NCBI GenBank assembly: GCA_964623625.1
Contig: CAZUUJ010000034.1
Coordinates: 1-38,712 of the forward strand
Length of the DNA stretch: 38,712 nucleotides
Source: CAZLGM01 sp964623625
GTDB lineage: Bacteria; Desulfobacterota; Desulfobulbia; Desulfobulbales; Desulfocapsaceae
Direction: 5' to 3'
Shown here one piece after another: positions 25,776-34,564 of the stretch; the first letter of the stretch is position 1; every line of letters begins with the position of its first letter. The notes under the pieces are model-generated. The model saw only the letters and a list, made by a program, of their open reading frames with translations, made no database searches and had not been told where the DNA came from. The position numbers were made by a program, and so were the translations under genes.

Positions 25776-26312
25776 TCAATAATTAGCGTCGGCATAGGCG
25801 AGCCAGCCACCGGCAGCCACCAGCTCCCGGTCATAGGAATTCAATGTAAAGTTATACGTGACAGATTCCTGTGACGGGTCATCCGATGTGGCTGTAAGGG
25901 TTGAACTGTCAAGATCAACCGCCACCTGTATTTTCCCCTTCATTGCCATCAATTGATTGATGCCCTCTTTGGGCAGTTCGACAGCAAGAATTCCACAGTT
26001 AAACATATTCTGTCTGAAGATCCTGGCAAAGGATTCACCGATGATCAGATTAATATCATTAACCTCAAAGGCCCAGACTGCATGCTCCCTTGAAGATCCG
26101 CAACCGAAATTCGACCGGGTGATCACCACTTTTGCCTGCTGCATTTCACTGGACTGATTGTCAAACGCGGTGCCTTCAAGAAGAAGATCTTCAAGCAGAT
26201 GGGGTTTTAACGCACTTTTGGTAATTTCCGTTAAATACTTTGCCGGAATAATCTCGTCGGTATTAATATCGCTTCTGTCCAGTCGAATAGCCGGACCGCC
26301 GAAAACTTTCAT
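25776..26312 (-). CDS. leuD: 3-isopropylmalate dehydratase small subunit
   Basis: The 178-residue protein is the small (swivel-domain) subunit of the leucine-pathway isomerase that converts 2- to 3-isopropylmalate. It shows RSDINTDEIIPAKYLT and the signature RSNFGCGSSREHAVWAFE. The sequence is of the short, archaeal-like type also used for homoaconitase and 2,3-dimethylmalate-type enzymes, so the exact substrate rests on context. A GGGAGGAAG ribosome-binding site precedes the ATG, 11 bp after leuC. The two subunits are made from one operon. Confidence 0.92.
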   Translation of the reverse strand: MKVFGGPAIRLDRSDINTDEIIPAKYLTEITKSALKPHLLEDLLLEGTAFDNQSSEMQQAKVVITRSNFGCGSSREHAVWAFEVNDINLIIGESFARIFRQNMFNCGILAVELPKEGINQLMAMKGKIQVAVDLDSSTLTATSDDPSQESVTYNFTLNSYDRELVAAGGWLAYADANY

Positions 26313-26323
26313 ACTCTTCCTCC

Positions 26324-27613
26324 CTACCTGTCAAGAAATGGTCTGGGATCACTGATTTTGCCAGTTACCGCAGCTGCAGCAGCGGAATAGGGACTCATCA
26401 GATGGACCATTCCACCTTTGCCCATTCTGCCGTTAAAATTACGGTTCGTTGTCGAGGCGCACACTTCTCCTTCTGCAAGCACCCCTGAACTCATACCCAG
26501 GCAGGCGCCGCATGTGGGATTCAGCACACAAAAACCGGCATCCATGAATATTTTTATGATGCCTTCATCCAGGGCCTGATTATAAATAGAAGGAGTTGCC
26601 GGAGTAACAATTCCCCGAACACCTTCGGTAAGCTTCCGTCCCTGAAGGATCTCGGCAGCATCACGCAGATCTTCAATCCGGCCATTGGTACAGGAGCCGA
26701 TATAGATCTGATCCACGTTCCTGTCTGTCATTTCGGTAATATCCTTGACAACATCGGGCTTAAACTGATCGGTGACCTGAGGACCAAGATCAGTGACATC
26801 AATGACCATGATATCTTCGTATTCGGCATCCGGATCCGAGTGCCACTGCTGGAATTCTTCAACCGCCTCATCGATGGTTGCATAGTCATTTGAAATAAAA
26901 GGCCAGAGATACTCGGCGGTGACTCTGTCCGGAAAACAGATACCGCTGGTAGCGCCGGCTTCAACAGCCATGTTGCACAAGGTCATTCTGGCAGCCATGG
27001 ACATGGATTCGACAACTTCACCACCAAATTCGATGACTTTATCGGTAGCACCGTTTACTGTAAGCTGCTTAATGACATACAGAATGATATCTTTAGCCGT
27101 TACTCCTGTTGCCAGCTTTCCGGTGATACTGATCCTCAGCGTTTTGGGAACCCTGAATGTGCAGACCCCTTTGAGGATACCGACCTCAAGATCTGTGGTA
27201 CCGACACCGGCGGCAAAGGCCCCAAAGGCGCCATGGGTACAAGTATGAGAGTCTCCCATGATAGCGGTATAGCCGGGCCTGATAAAACCTTTTTCAGGGA
27301 ACAGGGCGTGACACACACCGTTGGCCCCGACATCGAAAAAATCCTTGATACCGTGTCTTGTCGCCCAGTCGCGCATAATTTTCCCCTGGGCAGCTGTTTT
27401 GGAATCTTTTGCCGGTGTGACGTGATCGATAACCGCTTTGATTTTAGCGGGATCGAAAACACGGTCCAAACCTTTGTCCATCAGGTCTTTGATGGCTATT
27501 GGTGTCGTGATTTCATGGCACATGACCACATCGATATCAAGCACCATATTTTCAGGCGTCGGTGTGTCACGCAGATGGGATGCAAAGATTTTTTCAGCAA
27601 TTGTTTTTCCCAT
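26324..27613 (-). CDS. leuC: 3-isopropylmalate dehydratase large subunit
   Basis: The 429-residue protein is the catalytic subunit with a 4Fe-4S cluster. Cluster ligands fit the cysteines in GSCTNGR (near 308) and in the CGACLG pair (near 368). The substrate- and cluster-binding start MGKTIAEKIFASHL and the GDSHTCTHGAFGAF stretch are typical. At about 430 residues it belongs to the shorter, archaeal-type family rather than the roughly 470-residue E. coli type, so a homoaconitase-like substrate cannot be excluded. No other leucine genes lie in the window. It is followed by leuD. Confidence 0.93.
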   Translation of the reverse strand: MGKTIAEKIFASHLRDTPTPENMVLDIDVVMCHEITTPIAIKDLMDKGLDRVFDPAKIKAVIDHVTPAKDSKTAAQGKIMRDWATRHGIKDFFDVGANGVCHALFPEKGFIRPGYTAIMGDSHTCTHGAFGAFAAGVGTTDLEVGILKGVCTFRVPKTLRISITGKLATGVTAKDIILYVIKQLTVNGATDKVIEFGGEVVESMSMAARMTLCNMAVEAGATSGICFPDRVTAEYLWPFISNDYATIDEAVEEFQQWHSDPDAEYEDIMVIDVTDLGPQVTDQFKPDVVKDITEMTDRNVDQIYIGSCTNGRIEDLRDAAEILQGRKLTEGVRGIVTPATPSIYNQALDEGIIKIFMDAGFCVLNPTCGACLGMSSGVLAEGEVCASTTNRNFNGRMGKGGMVHLMSPYSAAAAAVTGKISDPRPFLDR

Positions 27614-27861
27614 AATTCAACTCATCATTTGAATTAGTCATGTGACGAAAAAGTGTATCGTTTCTGAAGAATTTGATTATATACATCAAAAACCCGGTTG
27701 GCGCTATGGAATAATTTCTGTTTTGAGAACAACAACCAAATATGATAAATACCCACAAGATCACTGTTAAAAGGACTGATTGCCACCGAAACTCATCCCG
27801 GTAAGCTGAACTTTAATGGTAATCAAGTTAAAAAATATTCCATTAGGAAAAGAGGACAGAT

Positions 27862-29676
27862 ATGAAAAAAATAACCAAAGCAACCGGTATATTTGTATTG
27901 GTCGCTATACTTGTTGCTGCTACTGTTGAAACTGGATTTGCGGCTCACGGAATTTCCATCGATGGAAGATTGAAATATGACAAAGATTTCACTCATTTCT
28001 CCTATGTGTCAGAAAATGCCAAAAAGGGCGGTCAACTGGTTCTGCATGATCTGGGCAGTTTTGACAAACTCAATCCATTCACTTTAAAAGGATTAGCACC
28101 GCTTGGACTTGAGATGTTCATCTTTGAACCACTGGCTGTCGGTAGTCTCGATGAACCATTCGCCGAATACGGGCTGTTGGCAAATGACATTAAGATTGCA
28201 TCCGATAAGATGTCCGTGACCTTTACCCTGGATAGACAGGCTCGTTTCTCTGACGGTTCCCCCGTGACTGCAGAAGATGTGAAGTATTCACTCGAGATAT
28301 TCAAAAGCGATAAGGTCCATCCGTCCTATCCCTATTATTACCAGGATATAGAGAGCGCTGATATTCTTGACTACAACAAGATCAGGTTTAATTTTAAAAA
28401 ACCCAATCGGGAATTGCACATGATCTGCGGCCAGCTTCCAATCCTTTCTCAAGCATTTTATAAAAAACATGGATTCGGTAAAGAGGGCGGTAGTGCCTTC
28501 CCAGTCGGTTCAGGACCATACATCGTGGATCAGGTCGATCCCGGAAAGTCGATCACTTATAAACGCGACCTGAAATATTGGGCTGCCAATCATCCAACCC
28601 GCAAATATATGTTCAATTATGACAGGATTATCGTCAACTATTACAAGGATCAGATTGTCTCCGTTGAAGCTCTGAAAGCAGGAGAATTTGATTTCATGTT
28701 GATCAATATCGCCAAGCAATGGGCAAGGGATCTGAAAGGGAAACAGTTTGATCAGGGAAAGATTGAAAAAAGGATATTTCCCCATAAAAATAATGCCGGT
28801 ATGCAGGGTTTTGTCTTAAACACCAGAAAGGAACTGTTCAAGGATCCTGGTGTACGACAGGCTATTGGCCTGGCGCTTGATTTTGAATGGACCAATAAGT
28901 CGTTGTTTTTCAATCAGTACAGCCGATCAAATTCCTATTTTTCCAACTCACATCTGGCGGCAACCGGTTTACCTCAAGGACTGGAATTGAGGTACCTGGA
29001 ATCGCTTCGAGATAAGATACCACCTGAGGTTTTTACAACTCCTCTGACACCGCCGACGACCAAGCAGAAAGGAGGATTGAGAACTAATTTAAGAAAAGCG
29101 AAGAAACTGCTCACAGAGGCCGGTTGGTCTGTAAGGGGTGGTAAGCTGGTAAACAGTGAGGGGAAAGAGTTTCGGTTCGAGATTATGTTGGTGTCGCCAT
29201 CTTTTGAAAGGGTCATGGCGCCTTATGTTGCCAATTTGCAGAAATTAGGGATGCGCGTCGAATACCGGACAATTGACCCGGCGCTCTATACCGATAGGCT
29301 GCAGAACTATGACTTTGATTTGACGGTAACCGTTTACGGCCAATCCCAATCACCAGGGAATGAGCAGAGGAATTTTTGGCATTCAGCATCTGCCGACAAA
29401 AAGGGGACAAGAAATCTCGCAGGAATCAAAGATCCTGCAGTCGATGACCTTGTGGATAAAATTATTTATGCACGAACGGAAAAGGAACTGGTTGCCGCCG
29501 CAAAAGCTCTGGATCGGGTGCTCTGGTACGGCTACTATGTGGTTCCCAACTGGTATATGGCCGGTCATCGGCTTGTCTATCATACCAAATTCGGACAACC
29601 GGAAACATTACCCCTCTATTACAACCATTATCAACTGCTGATGACCTGGTGGGATGAGCAAACACCATCTCAATGA
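27862..29676 (+). CDS. ABC transporter solute-binding protein, family 5 (YejA-like)
   Basis: The 604-residue protein begins with a clear Sec signal peptide (about 1-27, cleavage after TGFA), so it is periplasmic. It is a family 5 extracellular solute-binding protein: GGQLVLHDLGSFDKLNPFTLKG, SPVTAEDVKYSLE and a long two-lobed body. YejA-like members bind oligopeptides or microcin C. No permease or ATPase gene is near it, so the partner must be elsewhere. An AGAGGA ribosome-binding site precedes the ATG. It is divergent from leuC with a 248-bp gap, in which no gene is seen. Confidence 0.87.
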   Translation: MKKITKATGIFVLVAILVAATVETGFAAHGISIDGRLKYDKDFTHFSYVSENAKKGGQLVLHDLGSFDKLNPFTLKGLAPLGLEMFIFEPLAVGSLDEPFAEYGLLANDIKIASDKMSVTFTLDRQARFSDGSPVTAEDVKYSLEIFKSDKVHPSYPYYYQDIESADILDYNKIRFNFKKPNRELHMICGQLPILSQAFYKKHGFGKEGGSAFPVGSGPYIVDQVDPGKSITYKRDLKYWAANHPTRKYMFNYDRIIVNYYKDQIVSVEALKAGEFDFMLINIAKQWARDLKGKQFDQGKIEKRIFPHKNNAGMQGFVLNTRKELFKDPGVRQAIGLALDFEWTNKSLFFNQYSRSNSYFSNSHLAATGLPQGLELRYLESLRDKIPPEVFTTPLTPPTTKQKGGLRTNLRKAKKLLTEAGWSVRGGKLVNSEGKEFRFEIMLVSPSFERVMAPYVANLQKLGMRVEYRTIDPALYTDRLQNYDFDLTVTVYGQSQSPGNEQRNFWHSASADKKGTRNLAGIKDPAVDDLVDKIIYARTEKELVAAAKALDRVLWYGYYVVPNWYMAGHRLVYHTKFGQPETLPLYYNHYQLLMTWWDEQTPSQ

Positions 29677-29838
29677 GGGAAACAGCCAACATCCGTGCTG
29701 AATTTTAACTAACCCCTTATGATATCGAGCCAAACACCTTTTTTTACTTGACGAAAGGTTTTTTTATCTGCTAGGGTTCGATTCAGGTTTGATCGTTATA
29801 TTGGCAACTTAAAGAAAGGGGTCAGGGAGGTTGGTTTC

Positions 29839-30051
29839 ATGACGGATCGGGTTAAAGGAACAGTCAAGTGGTTTAATGCCAGTAAAGGGTACGGATTTCT
29901 AGAACAACCGGAAATCGACAAGGATGTCTTTGTCCACTTCTCCGCCATTGAGGGTGAAGGTTTCAAAACTCTAAAAGAAGGTGAGCAAGTGGAGTTTTCC
30001 ATTACCGAATCAGAAAAGGGACTACAGGCAGAAAAAGTCGCAAAAATATAG
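29839..30051 (+). CDS. Cold-shock protein (CspA family)
   Basis: The 70-residue protein is a single cold-shock domain that binds RNA and single-stranded DNA. RNP1 (KGYGFLEQ) and RNP2 (VFVHFS) are intact. Members act as RNA chaperones. Whether this one is cold-induced cannot be told from the protein. The 162-bp upstream gap gives room for a leader. A GGGAGG ribosome-binding site precedes the ATG, and a strong terminator follows 40 bp after the stop, so it is a single-gene transcript. Confidence 0.95.
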   Translation: MTDRVKGTVKWFNASKGYGFLEQPEIDKDVFVHFSAIEGEGFKTLKEGEQVEFSITESEKGLQAEKVAKI

Positions 30052-30090
30052 ATCAGTGGAGCGCTTTTCCGAAGGTGGCGCCACACGTGT

Positions 30091-30127
30091 AAATCTCCTC
30101 ACGGTTGAACCGTGAGGAGATTTTTTT
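30091..30127 (+). terminator. Rho-independent terminator after the cold-shock gene
   Basis: AAATCTCCTCACGGTT pairs with CCGTGAGGAGATTT around a tiny GAA-type loop and is followed by seven T residues. It is 40 bp after the stop codon. Confidence 0.95.
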
Positions 30128-30260
30128 GTAAGTATTCCGGATCGGCTTTTTATGCTTGTGCACTAAAGTAAGAGTCTTTACATTTCACTATACTGTGCCG
30201 GCTGAAAAAGTAATTATGCTGACTCAAAGAGTAACCTGCAGGGCAGCACCACATATATTC

Positions 30261-30728
30261 GTGAAAAATACTCATATTCATCTCAACTCCACTGCCAAGA
30301 CCAGGGAACTTGGCATCAAACTTGGCAGGGCTGCTATGCCTGGTGATGTGATTTGCCTTGATGGTGATCTGGGTGCCGGTAAAACAACCCTGACCCAGGC
30401 AATTGGGGTTGGGCTTGAAGTACAGGAAAAGGACTATATCACCAGTCCAACCTTTGCCATTCTGCAAGAGTACCAGGGGCGCATTCCGCTCTACCATATG
30501 GATTTTTATCGACTTACCAGTGAAGAAGAGATTGAAGGCTTAGGTTTTGACGAGTATTTCTACTCCCTGGGACTCACGGTGATCGAATGGCCGCAACAAG
30601 CTATTGATTTACTACCCGAAAACAGGCTCTATTTAACTATTTCAATCATTGATGAACAGAGTCGTCAAATTGTCTGCGATTTCGGAACAAGCGACTGGCA
30701 AAAACGATTGCAGAACTTTGTCGCATGA
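30261..30728 (+). CDS. tsaE: tRNA N6-threonylcarbamoyladenosine biosynthesis ATPase TsaE
   Basis: TsaE is the ATPase partner of TsaB and TsaD in making t6A37 on tRNAs that read ANN codons. The Walker A motif GDLGAGKTTLTQ and the later ITSPTFAILQEY and YHMDFYRL stretches identify it. A GTG start at 30261 gives 155 residues, the usual size, with about 34 residues before Walker A as in E. coli. The frame stays open upstream to a TTG at 30156 with an ATG at 30216. No start has a clear ribosome-binding site. It follows the cold-shock terminator, so it has its own promoter. tsaB and tsaD are not nearby. Confidence 0.88.
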   Translation: MKNTHIHLNSTAKTRELGIKLGRAAMPGDVICLDGDLGAGKTTLTQAIGVGLEVQEKDYITSPTFAILQEYQGRIPLYHMDFYRLTSEEEIEGLGFDEYFYSLGLTVIEWPQQAIDLLPENRLYLTISIIDEQSRQIVCDFGTSDWQKRLQNFVA

Positions 30729-30859
30729 CCTCAGTTTCTAACTTGAAATACTATTCGAATAAAATCCATTTAATTTCAGTCTATCGCTTCTCTTCCTTGG
30801 ATGTCTTTGTTACATTGTTTCTTCGCCTTTTTCAGAAAAATGAATAAATAGGAAATAGA

Positions 30860-31270
30860 GTGTCCTTTTTTACCTGGAAAAACAGCTTCAGTGTCGGAAT
30901 CGTAGAGATCGATGAACAGCATAAAAAACTGCTTGAGTATCTCAACGAGCTTCACATCCAGTCACATCGAAGCAAGGGAAAAAGAATCAATCCAATAATG
31001 ATTGACAGGCTTAACAGCTATGCTAAAACCCATTTCAGATATGAAGAAACATTAATGAAAAACAGGGGATATCCAGAGCTTGAGAGTCATAAACGCTTTC
31101 ATACCTACTTTGAGACGCAGTTGCAAGAGTTTGAAAAATTAGCCGTTGCCGGCTCTAAAGTGGCAACCAAAACGGTTTTTAAATTCTTACGGGATTGGTT
31201 CCTTGATCATATCCTGGAAGAAGACCACAAATATATCCCCTATGTTCGCACGAAGAAAAATGGTGTTTGA
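30860..31270 (+). CDS. Bacteriohemerythrin
   Basis: The 136-residue protein has all the di-iron ligands of hemerythrin: H21 in DEQH, H58 and E62 in HFRYEE, H77 and H81 in HKRFH, and H117 and D122 in HILEED. It should be a four-helix oxygen-binding protein in the cytoplasm, for oxygen storage, sensing or delivery. The GTG start has an AGGAAA ribosome-binding site. It stands alone: no attached signalling domain, and neighbours with unrelated roles. In an anaerobe, protection against oxygen would be plausible, but this is inferred. Confidence 0.92.
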   Translation: MSFFTWKNSFSVGIVEIDEQHKKLLEYLNELHIQSHRSKGKRINPIMIDRLNSYAKTHFRYEETLMKNRGYPELESHKRFHTYFETQLQEFEKLAVAGSKVATKTVFKFLRDWFLDHILEEDHKYIPYVRTKKNGV

Positions 31271-31482
31271 CTCTATGCTCTATTCATATCGTATATCCCT
31301 CTTTTCTACAGTGCGGCAGATCTTTTTTCCGATGTTGCTATCAGGGAGTTCCCTGTTCTTGATATTCCTGTATAACTAATCCGGTTTTCATCATTATGCA
31401 TAGTTGTAGATAAAAGATTGTAGCGATTGTTTTACTGAATTACATCAACAATCCCAGGTCAGTTTTTACAAGGCCCCAGGCC

Positions 31483-31513
31483 GCAACAATAGGGTGGCTG
31501 GTTTCCTTGTTGC
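31483..31513 (+). promoter_or_regulatory. Leader hairpin upstream of the YcaO gene
   Basis: GCAACAA (31483-31489) pairs exactly with TTGTTGC (31507-31513) around a 17-base loop, and the second arm is followed by AGCAACC. It ends 31 bp before the YcaO start codon, so it could shape the mRNA leader. No known riboswitch was recognised and chance is possible for a seven-base stem. The rest of the 274-bp gap from 31271 holds nothing else recognised. Confidence 0.3.
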
Positions 31514-31544
31514 AGCAACCTAAAAACTCCAAGATGAGAAATAG

Positions 31545-33296
31545 ATGAAGAAAAAAACCATTACGTTTACCGATTGTCTCAAACAGTTCACCGTTGATCA
31601 GGACAAGGCGATAAAGCCGGAGGATACTATAGAGAGGTTTTATGAAAAACTAGAAAATCTCGATTTTGAAATCTTGAAAGAGGTGAGAAGAATTGATAAC
31701 GGACGGTTGGATATCCCGGTCTATTTTTCTGTTTGCGCGGAGAATACCATAAAACTTACCGGAACGAAAAAACAGATGGGTAAAGGGGCGTCACCGGTCC
31801 AGGCCAAGGCTTCCGCCTGTATGGAACTTGGTGAGCGGTTTTCTTTTTTCTCTTTTAAAAACAATCCGAATAACTTTATTACCGGGGACTACCAATCGAT
31901 ACGGGAGGCAGGCTACCCGTTGATGGAACTCAGCTATCTTCTCCAATCGGTTCATGATACCCAAAATAGTGAAGCTTTTCTTGAAAAGCTTCTGGAGAAT
32001 ATCCCCATGCTGTGGACGTGGGCCACCAATATAACCACGGGTGAGGATGTTCTTGTGCCGTTTTCATGGTTTTTTGCCATTAACGAGTTTAACGGTCCAT
32101 CTGCCGGCAATACCTATGAAGAAGCGGCAATTCAGGGAATATGTGAGATTATTGAGAGACATGTATGCTCGGTTGTCAATCATCAGGGAATTAAAACGCC
32201 GGCCATTGACCCCGACTCGGTTAACGATCCGGTGGCAAAAGAACTAATCGATAAATTCAAGAACAATGAGATAGAACTCTATCTCAACGACTTCAGTCTG
32301 GATACCGGTATTTGTACCGTCGGAGCGCTTGCCATTGATCGTTCAACTTTTCCTGATCTCAGTGAGATCGTCTATACAGCCGGAACGACACCGGGTGCCG
32401 AAAAAGCGGTTATCCGTGCCATCACCGAAGTGGCACAACTTGCTGGTGATTTTAATACCGGATCAAACTACGTTGCCTCCGGCCTGCCGAAGCCGTTGTC
32501 GATGGATGAGGTGAAATATCTGACCGATCCGGGTTTAGAGACAACAATTGAGAGAATGAATAATCTTTCCAGCGACAATATAAAGGTTGAGGTGGAAAAT
32601 TGTGTGGAAGCGTTAAAGAGGATCAACTTTGAAGTCTTTATGATTGACGTGACTCATCCTCAACTCGATATTCCGGCACTCTACACTATTGTACCCGGAG
32701 CCCATTTCAGGGAGCGATCGATGATCTGCGATGCCGGACTGTTCGCCGCCAAATTACTGGTCGAGTTGGTTGATGATCCGGAGTTTCTCGAAGAAAAGCT
32801 TGCCGGTCTGGAAACGCTGTTACCCGAAGCCTATTATCTGGAATTCTATCGAGGCCGGAATTTTTACAATAAAGGTGAACCGGAAAAGGCTATCAGCTGT
32901 TTTGACAAAGCGCTTGCTAAAAATCCGGAAGAGGAAGATATCCCCTATATTTATTCATATAAGAGTCTTTGCCAGAAAGAACTTGAACAATTTGACGAGG
33001 CTATTGAAACTGTGAGAAAGGGTTGTGAATTCGATGGTGAAAGACCCGATCTTTATAATACCCTTGGTGTTTGTTATTTTAAAAAGAAGGAGTATCGGAA
33101 AGCGATCGACTCGTTTAAACGTGCCGTTCACCTGAACCCGTCTTCGGCAATGGATTATGCCAATATCGGTGTGAACTACAAACATCTTGGCGAAAACGAT
33201 GAGGCTATTCGATATTACACACTGGCGCTTACCCTTGACCCCTCAATTCATTTTGCCCAAGAGCACCTCAAGAGTCTGATGGCAGAACAACAGTAG
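31545..33296 (+). CDS. YcaO-domain protein with C-terminal TPR repeats
   Basis: The 583-residue protein has a YcaO domain (about 60-400), an ATP-using fold that activates peptide backbone amides. It shows KGASPVQAKASACMELGERFSFF and the NTYEEAAIQGICEIIERHV stretch expected for nucleotide and metal binding. From about 430, about three tetratricopeptide repeats follow (YRGRNFYNKGEPEKAISCFDKAL, LYNTLGVCYFKKKEYRKAIDSF), which usually bind other proteins. YcaO proteins act in RiPP azoline and thioamide formation and in S12 beta-methylthiolation. No partner enzyme or precursor peptide was found beside it, so the substrate is unknown. Confidence 0.85.
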   Translation: MKKKTITFTDCLKQFTVDQDKAIKPEDTIERFYEKLENLDFEILKEVRRIDNGRLDIPVYFSVCAENTIKLTGTKKQMGKGASPVQAKASACMELGERFSFFSFKNNPNNFITGDYQSIREAGYPLMELSYLLQSVHDTQNSEAFLEKLLENIPMLWTWATNITTGEDVLVPFSWFFAINEFNGPSAGNTYEEAAIQGICEIIERHVCSVVNHQGIKTPAIDPDSVNDPVAKELIDKFKNNEIELYLNDFSLDTGICTVGALAIDRSTFPDLSEIVYTAGTTPGAEKAVIRAITEVAQLAGDFNTGSNYVASGLPKPLSMDEVKYLTDPGLETTIERMNNLSSDNIKVEVENCVEALKRINFEVFMIDVTHPQLDIPALYTIVPGAHFRERSMICDAGLFAAKLLVELVDDPEFLEEKLAGLETLLPEAYYLEFYRGRNFYNKGEPEKAISCFDKALAKNPEEEDIPYIYSYKSLCQKELEQFDEAIETVRKGCEFDGERPDLYNTLGVCYFKKKEYRKAIDSFKRAVHLNPSSAMDYANIGVNYKHLGENDEAIRYYTLALTLDPSIHFAQEHLKSLMAEQQ

Positions 33297-33327
33297 TGAC
33301 GGAATTTTTTCCTGATTGTCACACTCG

Positions 33328-33425
33328 TTCAGCATAATAGGATGAGTCGGCTACTTGCCGAATTAGCTTCCGGTCAACAGTTGCACCTATTCAGTCGTGA
33401 TTGTTAACAGATGTATTTCCAGTCG
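33328..33425 (+). repeat. Dispersed repeat, copy C (degenerate)
   Basis: TTCAGCATAATAGGATGAG, CTACTTGCC and TTAGCTTCCGGTCAA match the left half of copy B read on its minus strand. The right half is weak and the far inverted end is not seen. It lies in the 341-bp gap between the convergent YcaO and deformylase genes, in which no gene is recognisable. Confidence 0.5.
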
Positions 33426-33637
33426 CTTTTGTTCTTCTCCGCATGATCCTGTCCGGGTTCATCGCCAGAAAGGTTTTTCCTAATTTTGATCTGCTTGACC
33501 CTAGAAAAGGTAAAACGGGCCATTATCCTATTTAATTCAACCACGATTTGGAAATAAGCAGTTCTTTGAGTTGATCACAAATACTATTTTTCAATGGGAT
33601 AGGTACAGAAGTTGAACAACGGGCTTATCTTTGAGAT

Positions 33638-34207
33638 TTATCCTGCTGCCGGATGGTCAATATAGAGAATTCCGTTGAGGTGATCAATTTCATGTTCTAT
33701 ATAAGCCGCATAACGTTTTTTTACTAAAAGTTCTTTTTTACGGCCATCTATCCTTTGATATTGCACGCTAACAGCACCGGATCGTTGAATAGTCCTTGAA
33801 TTGCGATCGGGAAGAGATAGACAGTTTTCTTTGCTGAAATAGACTCCATTCCTCCCTGTGATCTCAGGATTGATTAAAACTTCCAACCTTCCGTGTATTC
33901 CGCAGGCAATAATTCGTTTTGAATAGCCTATCTGTGGGGCGGATAAACCGTTATGAATGGTTGATTCTAAAAATAAATCCAAAGACGTCCTGTATCGAAG
34001 GGTATTTGCAAGTTTTTTTGTAATGTTGATGATTTCATCATCAATCTGCTCAACAGGTTTTGAAATTTTGTGAAGAATAGAAGAGGGGTGCAGGAAAATG
34101 TCTGCTATCTGGCACCTGTTTTTGACGCTTTTAAAGAAAAACCCGGATCCGGTTGACAGTATGATAGCGCCAAAGAGATAGTTTATAAATCTTCGTCTGG
34201 TAAACAA
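33638..34207 (-). CDS. Peptide deformylase homologue with twin-arginine-like N-terminus
   Basis: The 189-residue protein has all three deformylase motifs: GLSAPQ (87-92), ENCLS with metal-binding C129, and HEIDH (172-176) with the other two ligands and the catalytic glutamate. It departs from the consensus in motif 1 (HNG for GxG) and motif 2 (ENCLS for EGCLS). The N-terminus TRRRFINY followed by a hydrophobic stretch to about 25 resembles a Tat signal or anchor. A TTG start at 34207 is well supported by an AGGAGG site seven bases upstream. A standard deformylase works in the cytoplasm, so an exported or membrane-held one is unexpected. Confidence 0.75.
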   Translation of the reverse strand: MFTRRRFINYLFGAIILSTGSGFFFKSVKNRCQIADIFLHPSSILHKISKPVEQIDDEIINITKKLANTLRYRTSLDLFLESTIHNGLSAPQIGYSKRIIACGIHGRLEVLINPEITGRNGVYFSKENCLSLPDRNSRTIQRSGAVSVQYQRIDGRKKELLVKKRYAAYIEHEIDHLNGILYIDHPAAG

Positions 34208-34334
34208 AAGGAGTCCTCCTTCTGCCTGGTTAGCTATTAGCTATGTATCTTTTTAATACATTCATAAACAAGGGATGATTCCTAATAACTCATCTCATTA
34301 TACTGAATTGCGAAGATTTTACACGTATAATTGC

Positions 34335-34487
34335 TCGCAACAGAATGTGTTTCAGGAGCAAGTATCTCAACCAAATTTACTGTAAACAACGAAATACCAA
34401 TATATTGCAGAATGCTTTTACCAATAAGGAGTGATCCTTGACCGGAGTCTAACCTGGCAAATCGACCGCTCCTCGTGTTAGGCTGAA
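34335..34487 (-). repeat. Dispersed repeat, copy B
   Basis: Read on the minus strand this matches copy A almost end to end: CACGAGG, GTCGATTTGCCAGG, CTCCGGTCAAGGATCACTCC, then a similar AT-rich core and TTGGTTGAGATAC (34362-34375 on the plus strand). The outer inverted end near 34340 is only partly preserved. It lies in the 357-bp gap upstream of the deformylase gene, in which no gene is seen. Confidence 0.7.
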
Positions 34488-34564
34488 TCTTATGGACAAC
34501 CAGATAGGAATATATTTCCGATGGTCAACTTAGGGACAGGTTGAAAACCCAGGTGATCGGGTTT

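Noticed and set aside
29740..29775. Hairpin ACCTTT/AAAGGT with T-run downstream of the solute-binding protein
   Set aside because: The six-pair stem is AT-rich with a loop of more than ten bases, too weak to call as a terminator.
31271..31544. Search for a RiPP precursor peptide next to the YcaO gene
   Set aside because: No short open frame with a ribosome-binding site and a plausible leader and core was seen on either strand in the gap.
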